From Serratia sp. AKBS12 (GTDB lineage Bacteria > Pseudomonadota > Gammaproteobacteria > Enterobacterales > Enterobacteriaceae), in assembly GCF_024793895.1 (NCBI RefSeq), contig NZ_JANUSB010000007.1, positions 248,001 through 312,000 on the forward strand: a stretch of DNA of 64,000 nt, given 5' to 3'. How positions within the stretch are numbered: position 1 is the stretch's first letter; the number at the start of each line of letters is the position of its first letter. The position numbers and the translations under genes were made by a program. Below, one piece after another: positions 8,854-17,197 of this stretch. The notes beneath the pieces are model-generated. The model searched no databases. It was not told the DNA's origin and was given only the letters and a program-made list of their open reading frames with translations.

Positions 8854-10206
8854 TTAACCGCGTTTGGCTGCAATGGCCGCGTGGTGTTTTCTCTCGCTGA
8901 TCATGGTCAGCAGCAGCAGCAATACCGCACCGATGCTGCCACCGATCATCACCATAAAGCCGCCATCCCAACCGAAGAAGTCAACGGTATAGCCGACGAT
9001 GGCGCTGGCCGCGACCGAGCCGCCCAGATAACCGAACAGCCCGGTGAAGCCTGCGGCGGTGCCGGCGGCTTTCTTCGGCGCCAGCTCCAGCGCGTGCAGG
9101 CCGATCAGCATCACCGGGCCGTAGATCAGGAAGCCGATGGTGATCATGCACGCCATATCGATGCCTGGGTTACCGACCGGATTGAGCCAGTAAATGATGG
9201 TGGCGATGGTCACCAGCGTCATAAAGAACACGCCGGTAGCGCCGCGGTTGCCCTTGAACACCTTGTCCGACATCCAGCCGCACAGCAGCGTGCCCGGAAT
9301 ACCGGCGTATTCATACAGGAAGTAGGCCCAAGACGATTTATCCAGCGCGAAGTGCTTCACTTCCTTCAGGTAGGTCGGTGACCAGTCCAGAATGCCATAA
9401 CGCAGCAGGTACACGAACACGTTGGCGACGGCGATGTACCACAACAGCTTGTTCGGCAAAATATACTGCATGAAGATTTGCTTGGCGGTCAGCTCTTCTT
9501 CCGCTTTTTCCGAATAGTCGTCCGGGTAGTCGTTTTTGTACTCTTCGATCGGCGGCAGCCCGCAGGACTGTGGCGTATCACGCATCAGCGCAAAGGCGAT
9601 CAAGGCCACCAGAATTGCGCCGAACGCCGGCATGTACAGCGCTGCATGCCAGTCGTTGAACCAGGCCATGCCCAGCAGGAACAGCAGCGGCGGCAAGCCC
9701 CCGCCGACGTTATGGGCGCAGTTCCACACCGAAACGATGCCGCCGCGTTCTTTTTGCGACCACCAGTGCACCATGGTACGGCCACACGGCGGCCACCCCA
9801 TGCCCTGGAACCAGCCGCAGAGGAACAGCAGCACGAACATCACGGCAATGCTTGAGGTAGCCCAGGGCACGAAGCCCATGAACAGCATCACGGCAGCGGC
9901 CAGAATCAGGCCGGCCGGCAGGAACACCCGTGGGTTTGAACGGTCGGAAACCGAGCCCATGATGAACTTGGAAAAACCATAGGCAATGGAAATACCGGAC
10001 AGCGCGAAGCCCAGATCGCCACGGCTGAAACCCTGATCGATCAGATAAGGCATCGCCAGGGTAAAGTTTTTACGCACCAGATAGTAAGCGGCGTAGCCGA
10101 AGAAGATCCCCAGAAAAATTTGCCAGCGCAATTTACGGTAGAGCGGATCCACCTTATCGAGCGGCACACGGGAAATGTGTGCAGCTGGCTTGAAAATACT
10201 CAACAT
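8854..10206 (-). CDS. glpT: GlpT, sn-glycerol-3-phosphate : phosphate antiporter
   Basis: Major facilitator of the organophosphate:phosphate antiporter family that brings glycerol 3-phosphate in against phosphate; it is also the entry route of fosfomycin in relatives. The 450 residues contain 12 hydrophobic helices, and the family features [15 protein letters not shown] near residue 45, [17 protein letters not shown], and the central cytoplasmic loop are visible. E. coli GlpT has 452 residues. It is transcribed divergently from glpABC across a 357-base region with GlpR-like and CRP-like sites and precedes glpQ. Confidence 0.96.
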   Translation of the reverse strand: MLSIFKPAAHISRVPLDKVDPLYRKLRWQIFLGIFFGYAAYYLVRKNFTLAMPYLIDQGFSRGDLGFALSGISIAYGFSKFIMGSVSDRSNPRVFLPAGLILAAAVMLFMGFVPWATSSIAVMFVLLFLCGWFQGMGWPPCGRTMVHWWSQKERGGIVSVWNCAHNVGGGLPPLLFLLGMAWFNDWHAALYMPAFGAILVALIAFALMRDTPQSCGLPPIEEYKNDYPDDYSEKAEEELTAKQIFMQYILPNKLLWYIAVANVFVYLLRYGILDWSPTYLKEVKHFALDKSSWAYFLYEYAGIPGTLLCGWMSDKVFKGNRGATGVFFMTLVTIATIIYWLNPVGNPGIDMACMITIGFLIYGPVMLIGLHALELAPKKAAGTAAGFTGLFGYLGGSVAASAIVGYTVDFFGWDGGFMVMIGGSIGAVLLLLLTMISERKHHAAIAAKRG

Positions 10207-10563
10207 GAGCGCCTCCGATGGCTTTATCGTTTATTGCATCCCGGGCACAAAAGATGGCGGGATGATTGAGCGGATATCAATGTGTCGTTTTTTGTTCCAT
10301 AACGAACGTCATGCTAGTCAAAACCCCTGGATGGCTCTGTGATGCATGGCGCAATTGTTACACTTTTATGAAACTGCGGCGGATTTTGAGCGATTCGTTA
10401 ACGTTATGAAATAGAAAAACCCAAAAAAGTCGTGATGATGATCACAATCATGGTTTTTTATGGACTTTTTTCTTTCGTTTTGGGTTCGTTATTGTTCCTT
10501 ATCAAACAAAACCCGTACTGACTGTGGCCCAATAGCCCCAAACGGCAATCTGGGGAAGGGCGA
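10207..10563. promoter_or_regulatory. glpT / glpA divergent control region with GlpR-like and CRP-like sites
   Basis: The 357 bases between the divergent glpT and glpA starts hold no gene. Three stretches resemble the GlpR operator (ATGTTCGWTAWCGAACAT): 10292-10311 (TTGTTCCATAACGAACGTCA), 10390-10409 (GCGATTCGTTAACGTTATGA) and a weaker one at 10483-10502. CGTGA-N6-TCACA at 10431-10446 fits a CRP site apart from its first base. This agrees with the known E. coli arrangement, where GlpR represses and cAMP-CRP activates both operons. The sites were found by eye, not by matrix score. Confidence 0.7.
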
Positions 10564-12213
10564 ATGAGCAACTGTTCAGCGGCAAGCGAAACGGATGTGA
10601 TTATTATCGGCGGCGGCGCTACCGGCGCAGGGATCGCTCGCGACTGCGCGCGCCGCGGCCTGCGTTGCCTATTGCTGGAGCGCCATGATATTGCCACCGG
10701 CGCGACCGGGCGCAATCACGGGCTGCTGCATAGCGGGGCGCGCTATGCGGTCACCGACGGCGAGTCGGCGCGTGAGTGCATCGAGGAAAACCGCATTCTC
10801 AAACGTATCGCCCACCACTGTATTGAACGCAGCGACGGCCTGTTCATTACCTTGCCGCAGGATTCGCTGAGCTATCAGCAGACGTTTGTCGCCGCCTGCC
10901 AACGCGCCGGGATAAACGCCGAGGCCATTGACCCTGGTGAAGCTCTGCGCCTGGAGCCGGCTGCCAATCCGGCGCTGATCGGCGCGGTGAAGGTGCCGGA
11001 TGGCACCGTTGACCCGTTCCGCCTGACCGCCGCCAATATGCTGGACGCGCGCGAGCATGGCGCACAGATCCTGACCTATCATCAGGCGATCGGCTTACTG
11101 CGTATGGGCGATCGCGTTAACGGCGTGCGCGTTTACGACCATAAAAATCGCCGGCAGTATGAAATTCGCGCCGAGGTGGTGGTCAACGCCGCTGGCATCT
11201 GGGGCCAGCAAATTGCCGAGTACGCCGATCTGCGCGTGCGCATGTTTCCGGCCAAGGGCGCCTTGCTGATTCTTGGCCATCGCATCAACAACATGGTGAT
11301 CAACCGCTGCCGCAAGCCGGCAGACGCCGACATCCTGGTGCCGGGCGATACCATTTCGCTGATTGGCACCACCTCGACCCACATTGATTACGATCGGATC
11401 GACAACATGGCGGTGACGCCACAGGAAGTGGACATCCTGCTGCGTGAAGGAGCCTTGCTGGCGCCGACGCTGGCGCAAACCCGGATTTTACGCGCCTACG
11501 CCGGCGTGCGACCGCTGGTGGCCAGCGACGACGATCCCTCGGGCCGTAACGTCAGTCGCGGTATCGTACTGCTGGACCATGCCGCCCGCGACGGGCTGGA
11601 GGGTTTTATTACCATTACTGGCGGCAAGCTGATGACCTACCGGCTGATGGCGGAGTGGGCCACCGACGCGGTGTGCACAAAACTGGGCGTTACCCGCCCC
11701 TGTACCACCGCACAGGAGGCGCTGCCCGGCTCGCGCCAGTCGGCAGAGGAAACCGCACGCCGCGTGGTGGCGCTGCCGGCGAGTATTCGCGGTTCGGCTG
11801 TCTATCGGCACGGCGATCGCGCCAGCCAGGTACCGGCCGGTGACCGGCTGGCCAACAGTCTGGTGTGCGAATGCGAAGCGGTGACCGCCGGCGAGGTGCG
11901 TTATGCGGTCGATTCGCTGACGGTGAACAATCTGGTCGATCTGCGCCGCCGTACTCGCGTCGGCATGGGCACCTGTCAGGGCGAACTGTGCGCCTGCCGT
12001 GCCGCCGGGTTACTAACGCGCTTCAACGTCACCACGCCGCAGCAATCGCTCACGCAGTTATCACATTTCCTCAATGAACGTTGGAAAGGAGTGCAACCCA
12101 TCGCCTGGGGTGACGCGCTGCGTGAAGGTGAGTTCACCGGTTGGGTCTATCAGGGATTATGCGGGCTGGATGCACGCGGCGACGTTGAGCAGGAGGCGGA
12201 CGATGCAATTTGA
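10564..12213 (+). CDS. glpA: GlpA, anaerobic glycerol-3-phosphate dehydrogenase large subunit
   Basis: FAD-binding catalytic subunit of the membrane-associated anaerobic dehydrogenase that oxidises glycerol 3-phosphate to dihydroxyacetone phosphate. The Rossmann motif is IIIGGGATGAGIARDCARRG at residues 12-31, followed by the substrate-binding region GATGRNHGLLHSGARY. The C-terminus carries a BFD-like iron-sulfur domain with cysteines in CECEAV and GTCQGELCACR. 549 residues (E. coli 542). The start follows GGGGAAGGGCG. Its last 11 bases overlap glpB, so translation is coupled. Confidence 0.96.
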   Translation: MSNCSAASETDVIIIGGGATGAGIARDCARRGLRCLLLERHDIATGATGRNHGLLHSGARYAVTDGESARECIEENRILKRIAHHCIERSDGLFITLPQDSLSYQQTFVAACQRAGINAEAIDPGEALRLEPAANPALIGAVKVPDGTVDPFRLTAANMLDAREHGAQILTYHQAIGLLRMGDRVNGVRVYDHKNRRQYEIRAEVVVNAAGIWGQQIAEYADLRVRMFPAKGALLILGHRINNMVINRCRKPADADILVPGDTISLIGTTSTHIDYDRIDNMAVTPQEVDILLREGALLAPTLAQTRILRAYAGVRPLVASDDDPSGRNVSRGIVLLDHAARDGLEGFITITGGKLMTYRLMAEWATDAVCTKLGVTRPCTTAQEALPGSRQSAEETARRVVALPASIRGSAVYRHGDRASQVPAGDRLANSLVCECEAVTAGEVRYAVDSLTVNNLVDLRRRTRVGMGTCQGELCACRAAGLLTRFNVTTPQQSLTQLSHFLNERWKGVQPIAWGDALREGEFTGWVYQGLCGLDARGDVEQEADDAI

Positions 12214-13474
12214 TGTGGTAGTGATCGGCGGTGGCCTGGCCGGCTTAAGCTGTGCCGTTGGCCTGGCCGAAAGCGGCAGGCGCTGCGTGGTGGTCAGCTC
12301 GGGTCAGAGCGCGCTGTATTTTTCCTCTGGTTCGCTGGATCTGTTGGCACAACTGCCGGACGGCACGGCGGTGGCGGAACCGCTGGAAGCGCTGCCGGCG
12401 CTGGCGCAGCAGGCGCCGCAACATCCTTACAGCCTGATGGGGGCGGCACGGGTCTGCGCGCTGGCGGGGGAGGCTGAGCGCTTGCTGCAACGCTGTGGTC
12501 TGCCGTTGTATGGTGACAGCCGGCGCAATCATCTGCGCATTACGCCACTCGGCATGCGCCGCGCCACCTGGCTCAGCCCGCAGGCGGTACCGACTACGCC
12601 GTTGGATGGCGATTTGCCCTGGCATAGCATCGCGGCGATCGGCATCGAGGGCTTTCTCGATTTCCAGCCGCAAATGGTTGCCAGTTCGTTGTCGCAGTCG
12701 TTGGGCGTGCATGCCACGGTAGCTCATCTGCATCTGCCCGCGTTGGACCGGCTACGCAATAATCCCAGCGAATTTCGTGCGGTGAATATTGCCCGGTTGC
12801 TCGACTTGCCTCAGCACGGAGAGGCGCTGGCAGAGGAAGTTCAACGCCTGGCCGGCGACGCGCAGGCCGTTTTCCTGCCGGCCTGCCTTGGACTGGAAAG
12901 CGATCGCCCGTTGGCGGTGCTGCAACAGACGCTGGGTAAACCGGTATGCCTGTTGCCGACCTTGCCGCCATCGGTGCTCGGTATGCGTTTGCATCATGCA
13001 CTACGGCAGCGTTTTCAACAGCTTGGCGGTATGGTGATGCCGGGAGATCGGGTATTACGGGCAGAAATCGCTGGCGGGCGGGTCACCGGCCTGATGACCC
13101 GCAACCACGGCGATATCCCGCTGCGGGCGCGGCAGGTGGTGCTGGCCAGCGGCAGCTTTTTCAGCAATGGGCTGGTGGCCGATCGTGAGCGGATATATGA
13201 GCCGGTGTTCGGGCTGGACGTGTTTAGCAAAGCAGATCGCGCCGAGTGGACCCGGCGCGATCTGTTCGCGCCTCAGCCCTATCTGCAATTTGGCGTCCGC
13301 ACGGACGATCGGCTGCGTGCCTTGCGTCAGGGCCAGGCGCTGGAAAACCTGTACGCGATTGGCGCGGTGGCCGGCGGCTACGATCCGCTGCAACAAGGTT
13401 GTGGTGCCGGCGTATCGATGCTCGGCGGGTTATATGTCGCGCAACAGATTGTGGCGCAGGGAGAATCGGCATGA
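12203..13474 (+). CDS. glpB: GlpB, anaerobic glycerol-3-phosphate dehydrogenase subunit B
   Basis: Flavin-binding subunit B of the anaerobic glycerol-3-phosphate dehydrogenase, between the catalytic GlpA and the membrane-anchoring GlpC. I place the start at ATG 12203 (MQFDVVVIGGGLAGLSCAV), because GAGCAGGAGG lies just upstream and the dinucleotide-binding motif then begins at residue 5; a longer in-frame ORF from 12074 would overlap glpA by 140 bases. 423 residues, near E. coli GlpB (419). The C-terminus has the flavoprotein motif GGYDPLQQGCGAGVS. Its stop overlaps the glpC ATG (ATGA). Confidence 0.95.
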   Translation: MQFDVVVIGGGLAGLSCAVGLAESGRRCVVVSSGQSALYFSSGSLDLLAQLPDGTAVAEPLEALPALAQQAPQHPYSLMGAARVCALAGEAERLLQRCGLPLYGDSRRNHLRITPLGMRRATWLSPQAVPTTPLDGDLPWHSIAAIGIEGFLDFQPQMVASSLSQSLGVHATVAHLHLPALDRLRNNPSEFRAVNIARLLDLPQHGEALAEEVQRLAGDAQAVFLPACLGLESDRPLAVLQQTLGKPVCLLPTLPPSVLGMRLHHALRQRFQQLGGMVMPGDRVLRAEIAGGRVTGLMTRNHGDIPLRARQVVLASGSFFSNGLVADRERIYEPVFGLDVFSKADRAEWTRRDLFAPQPYLQFGVRTDDRLRALRQGQALENLYAIGAVAGGYDPLQQGCGAGVSMLGGLYVAQQIVAQGESA

Positions 13475-14670
13475 GCCTGTTAAAAGACAACAGTTTCGAA
13501 AATTGTATCAAATGCACCGTCTGCACCACCTACTGCCCGGTAGCCAAGGTCAATCCATTGTATCCCGGGCCAAAACAGGCCGGGCCGGACGGCGAACGTC
13601 TGCGGCTGAAGGACTCGGCGCTGTATGACGAGGCGCTGAAATACTGCACCAATTGCAAGCGCTGCGAAGTGGCTTGCCCGTCGGAGGTCAAGATCGGCGA
13701 CATCATCCAGCGTGCACGCGCCAACCTGAGCCAAAGCAGGCCAACGCTGCGCGATGCCATTCTCAGCCATACCGACATCATGGGCTCGCTGTCGACGCCG
13801 TTTGCGCCGCTGGTCAACGCCACCACCGGCCTGAAGCCGGTACGCAAACTGTTGGACAAGGCGCTGAAAATCGATCATCGCCGCACGTTGCCGAAGTATT
13901 CTTTCGGCACCTTCCGCCGTTGGTATCGCTCGCAGGTGCAGCAGCAGGCGCGGTATGGCGAGCAAGTGGCATTCTTCCACGGCTGTTTCGTCAACTATAA
14001 TCACCCGCAGCTGGGCAAGGATCTGATCGCGGTATTCAACGCGATGGATATCGGCGTTCAGTTGCTAAAACGCGAGAAGTGTTGCGGCGTGCCGCTGATC
14101 GCCAATGGTTTTATCCAGCAGGCGAAAAGGCAGGCCAACGTCAATGCCGACGCGCTGCGCCTTGCGGTTCTGGAACAGGGCATGCCGGTGGTGGCAACCT
14201 CGTCGAGCTGCACCTTCACGCTGCGCGACGAATACCCTCATTTGCTCGAGGTCGATACCTCCGCGGTGCGGGATCGGGTGGAGCTGGCGACGCGCTACCT
14301 TTATCGCCTGCTCAGCCAGGGGCGCACGCTGCCGCTGAAGCATACACCGCTGCGGGTGGCTTACCACACTCCGTGCCACATGGAAAAAATGGGCTGGACC
14401 GCCTATACGCTAGAGCTGCTGCGGCAGATCCCCGGGCTGGAACTGATGGTATTGGAGTCGCAGTGTTGCGGTATTGCCGGCACCTATGGCTTTAAATCGG
14501 AAAACTATGATACCTCGCAGGGCATTGGCGCCGCGCTGTTTCGCCAGATTGAACAAAGCGGGGTAGATTTGGTGGTAACCGATTGTGAAACCTGCAAATG
14601 GCAGATTGAAATGTCGACCGGCAAACGTTGTGAACACCCTATCACCCTGTTGGCCCAGGCGCTGGCGTGA
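13471..14670 (+). CDS. glpC: GlpC, anaerobic glycerol-3-phosphate dehydrogenase iron-sulfur subunit
   Basis: Iron-sulfur subunit that links GlpAB to the membrane and menaquinone during anaerobic growth. Two ferredoxin-type clusters are visible near the N-terminus: CIKCTVCTTYCPVAK (residues 11-25) and CTNCKRCEVACPSEV. Two CCG-type cysteine-rich domains follow (CCGVPLIANG and CCGIAGTYGFK), typical of the heterodisulfide-reductase-like family. Start at ATG 13471, overlapping the glpB stop; 399 residues against 396 in E. coli. A longer frame from 13246 would overlap most of the glpB end and is rejected. Confidence 0.96.
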   Translation: MSLLKDNSFENCIKCTVCTTYCPVAKVNPLYPGPKQAGPDGERLRLKDSALYDEALKYCTNCKRCEVACPSEVKIGDIIQRARANLSQSRPTLRDAILSHTDIMGSLSTPFAPLVNATTGLKPVRKLLDKALKIDHRRTLPKYSFGTFRRWYRSQVQQQARYGEQVAFFHGCFVNYNHPQLGKDLIAVFNAMDIGVQLLKREKCCGVPLIANGFIQQAKRQANVNADALRLAVLEQGMPVVATSSSCTFTLRDEYPHLLEVDTSAVRDRVELATRYLYRLLSQGRTLPLKHTPLRVAYHTPCHMEKMGWTAYTLELLRQIPGLELMVLESQCCGIAGTYGFKSENYDTSQGIGAALFRQIEQSGVDLVVTDCETCKWQIEMSTGKRCEHPITLLAQALA

Positions 14671-14685
14671 GTGGCGCGGCGGGAA

Positions 14686-14707
14686 CGGGGCCGGCGTACC
14701 GACCCCG
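14686..14707. terminator. Hairpin between convergent glpC and dcrB
   Basis: Inverted repeat CGGGGCCGG / CCGACCCCG with loop CGTA and one mismatched pair, 16 bases after the glpC stop. It is followed by GGTTTAC, so the T-tract is poor; it may be a weak terminator. Confidence 0.5.
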
Positions 14708-14751
14708 GGTTTACGGCGTGAGTTTCAGCGTGCCGGTGAGGCCAGCTGCAC

Positions 14752-15315
14752 TTATGGCTTCAGTTTCAGCGTGCTGATGATGCTTTCCGCTTCGGTTTGC
14801 GCCTGCTGTTGGTTATCCGCCGGCAGCGTCACCTGAATGGTCAGCAACTGGTTGTCCAGCGTACCGATCAGGATCGAGGAGTAGGCCTTTTCGCCGCCGC
14901 TGGCAATGATGCTGTCCAGCTGGCGCAACGGTACACCGTCAATTTCAATCGCCTTGTTGGTAACGACCTGCAGGTTGGCATCGCGCGAACGCTGCTTTTC
15001 TTCCAGGCGTTGTGCCAGGGTTTCCAGCGTGTCGGCGGTTTTATCACCCAGAATGACAATCAGCGCACGCTGGCCGGTGGTGTCGGCGTAAACGTGCATA
15101 TTATTGGCCTGATTGCCCAGCTTGCCGCTCTGATCGGACATGCCGGTGGGCAGGGTAAAGGTCAGTTTACCGTCCAGTAGATTTACCTGTTGTCCGGCTG
15201 CGGCGCTGGCGGCGGCATCGCCGGCTGGCGCTGAGGTGTCTTTGGTATCGCCGTCGCAGGCCGCAAGGCCGAGGACCAACAGGCCGATTCCCATCAATGT
15301 TGCTACTTTACGCAT
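14752..15315 (-). CDS. dcrB: DcrB lipoprotein
   Basis: DcrB is a small envelope lipoprotein, first found in E. coli because phages C1 and C6 need it and later linked to lipoprotein maturation and membrane homeostasis. From ATG 15315 the 187-residue product has a lipoprotein signal peptide, with lipobox LAAC at residues 17-20. It then has an Asp/Ala-rich spacer and the DcrB domain ([14 protein letters not shown]...). An upstream in-frame start at 15363 gives 16 more residues before the signal peptide and is unlikely. In E. coli dcrB follows yhhQ; here a GNAT gene lies between. Confidence 0.92.
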   Translation of the reverse strand: MRKVATLMGIGLLVLGLAACDGDTKDTSAPAGDAAASAAAGQQVNLLDGKLTFTLPTGMSDQSGKLGNQANNMHVYADTTGQRALIVILGDKTADTLETLAQRLEEKQRSRDANLQVVTNKAIEIDGVPLRQLDSIIASGGEKAYSSILIGTLDNQLLTIQVTLPADNQQQAQTEAESIISTLKLKP

Positions 15316-15396
15316 TGGGCTTCCTTCTTCCTTTACAGGTATGGTGTCTCTGTCCGATCGCAACGTATTCCGCCGTGAAATGCAAGCTGGAAGTTG

Positions 15397-15831
15397 TCAG
15401 CGGGTTTTCTCCAGTAATAGCCGATAATCAGCGACTTCGCCTTTCTTTTCCAGTTCAACAATCCGATAACCGTTATCAATCAGCAGCATCAGCATGCCGC
15501 GAAACTGATTGCGGGTTTTTACCGTCAGCCGCCGATAGCCCTGCGCCCACGCCCAATGCTGTTGTTCCGCCAGCAGGGCCTGTGCGACGCCGTGGCGGCG
15601 AAAGGCCGGCAGTACGCCGCCCAGCCAGCTGTACAGGGTGTCCGGCTGCGTTTGATAGCCCAACTTGAAACCGGCTGGTTGGCCGTCGAGTTCGGCAATC
15701 AGCGGGCAGCATGGCGCATCGGCGATACGCTGCCGTAAATCGTGCAGCGTATGGCGGCTGCCGAATTCGGGGATGCGCTGATACAGCGGGCAAATCTCTT
15801 CCAGCGTGGTGTGACGGATGATGAGGGTCAT
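15397..15831 (-). CDS. GNAT-family N-acetyltransferase
   Basis: A 144-residue acetyltransferase of the GNAT fold. The central FKLGYQTQPDTLYSWLGGVLPAFRRHGVAQALL stretch (given here in two parts: the strand FKLGY, then RRHGVAQALL) contains the acetyl-CoA pyrophosphate-binding motif R/Q-x-x-G-x-A. The start ATG 15831 follows GAGGCC; a longer frame from 15861 has no better ribosome site. It lies between dcrB and yhhQ on the same strand, an insertion relative to E. coli. The substrate cannot be told; small GNAT enzymes modify proteins, amines or antibiotics. Confidence 0.8.
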   Translation of the reverse strand: MTLIIRHTTLEEICPLYQRIPEFGSRHTLHDLRQRIADAPCCPLIAELDGQPAGFKLGYQTQPDTLYSWLGGVLPAFRRHGVAQALLAEQQHWAWAQGYRRLTVKTRNQFRGMLMLLIDNGYRIVELEKKGEVADYRLLLEKTR

Positions 15832-15879
15832 GGTGGCCTCGGTGTGGTCGTGGGCCACCATGATAACCGAATCGGCAGG

Positions 15880-16545
15880 TTAACTCAGTTGCAGCGAACC
15901 GTCAGGGTTGCGGTTCGCCAGACGTTTGAGCAGCATGTTAAGCAATACGCCGTACATCGGCAGGAAGAATATCAGGCAGATCAGCACCTTGAAGCTGTAG
16001 TCCACCAGTGCGATTTCTACCCAGTTGGCGGCCATAAAGGCGTCGCTGCTTTTGTAGAAGGCAATAAAGAAGAACGATAGCGTATCGCTGATATTGCCGA
16101 GGAACATCGCGGCGGCGGGAGCCACCCACCAGGCGCTGCGCTGGCGCAGGCGGTTGAAGACGTGAACATCGAGGATCTGGCCAAGCACGTAGGCCATAAA
16201 GCTGGCCACGGCGATGCGCGCCACAAACAGGTTAAACTGGCCCAGTGCGGCAAAGCCCTGCCATTCCCCCTGATAGGTGACGGTTGATATCACATAGGAG
16301 ATAAACAGCGCCGGCACCATCACCGCAAGAATGATCCTGCGAGCCAGAGGCGCGCCGAAAATGCGCACGGTAAGATCGGTCGCCAGGAAGATAAACGGGA
16401 AGGTAAACGCCCCCCAGGTGGTATGGAAGCCGAAAACGGTAATTGGCAACTGCACCAGGTAGTTACTGGAGGTGATGATGACAATATGGAACAACGATAG
16501 CCATACCAGCGCGTTCAGGCGCTGTTGAGCGGTAAATGCGTACAT
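15880..16545 (-). CDS. yhhQ: YhhQ, queuosine precursor transporter
   Basis: A 221-residue inner-membrane protein of the VUT/ECF-type YhhQ family; E. coli YhhQ imports the queuosine precursors preQ0 and preQ1 for tRNA modification. Six hydrophobic helices can be counted, with family stretches FPFIFLATDLTVRIFG and SFMAYVLGQILDVHVF. The length equals that in E. coli. It is divergent from tusA, another tRNA-modification gene, as in E. coli. The 280-base divergent spacer holds no ORF. Confidence 0.94.
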   Translation of the reverse strand: MYAFTAQQRLNALVWLSLFHIVIITSSNYLVQLPITVFGFHTTWGAFTFPFIFLATDLTVRIFGAPLARRIILAVMVPALFISYVISTVTYQGEWQGFAALGQFNLFVARIAVASFMAYVLGQILDVHVFNRLRQRSAWWVAPAAAMFLGNISDTLSFFFIAFYKSSDAFMAANWVEIALVDYSFKVLICLIFFLPMYGVLLNMLLKRLANRNPDGSLQLS

Positions 16546-16828
16546 AACTGACCTTTTTGAATAATGGGGTGAGGGAACCCATACTCGCCATAGCCGAAGC
16601 GGGCTTGCCGCGCTTGCAATCTACGTTGAGTATATGACCAGAAAATAGTGGCGCGATAAATTTTCCGCGCGGCGGCATGATACGCGTTTGCGCAACCAAT
16701 GCAATGAAATAAACGGTTAAAATACACGCAAACGTTAACGTCCCTTGCACAGAAAAAACACCGGCGTAAACTATAGCGCTATAAGATCTGGCGAGCGTTC
16801 GCCGATCGTATTGATCGAGACAAACTGC

Positions 16829-17074
16829 ATGACTGATATTTTTTCCGAGGCGGACCAAACCCTCGACGCGCTTGGCCTGCGCTGCCCGGAGCCGGTGATG
16901 ATGGTGCGCAAGACCGTTCGTCATATGGACAACGGCGAAACGCTGCTGATTATTGCCGACGATCCGGCCACTACCCGCGATATTCCCGGTTTCTGTCGCT
17001 TTATGGAGCATACGCTGGTGGCGCAGGAAACCGATCGCGCACCGTATCGCTATCTGCTGCGCAAAGGTGTCTAA
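16829..17074 (+). CDS. tusA: TusA, sulfur-carrier protein for tRNA 2-thiouridine synthesis
   Basis: A small cytoplasmic sulfur carrier that takes persulfide from IscS and passes it to TusBCD for 2-thiouridine formation at tRNA wobble positions. The 81-residue product (ATG 16829) has the signature [19 protein letters not shown], in which the Cys of CPEP is the sulfur-binding residue (about Cys19). The length equals E. coli TusA. An upstream in-frame start at 16745 would add 28 residues not found in the family. It converges on zntA. Confidence 0.95.
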   Translation: MTDIFSEADQTLDALGLRCPEPVMMVRKTVRHMDNGETLLIIADDPATTRDIPGFCRFMEHTLVAQETDRAPYRYLLRKGV

Positions 17075-17152
17075 GCTAGCGCAGCGGTGTGGCGCTAAAA
17101 CGCGGCGCCCCCTTGTCGAATGGCTGGCGTTACCCCGCTAGCCATTTCGCGA

Positions 17153-17183
17153 CGCCAGACCGCCGGTTGCCGGCAGTCTGGCG
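17153..17183. terminator. Strong hairpin between convergent tusA and zntA
   Basis: A 14-bp stem with one mismatch (CGCCAGACCGCCGG / CCGGCAGTCTGGCG) and a 3-base loop. It lies 15 bases beyond the zntA stop and 79 bases after tusA. A second imperfect inverted repeat (AATGGCTGGCG... / ...CGCTAGCCATT) lies just before it. T-tracts are short, so this may act as a shared transcript end. Confidence 0.55.
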
Positions 17184-17197
17184 GGGTTATCAGCGGA

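Noticed and set aside
15397-15831. GNAT gene as an antibiotic acetyltransferase
   Set aside because: Only the general acetyl-CoA motif is visible; nothing points to a drug substrate.
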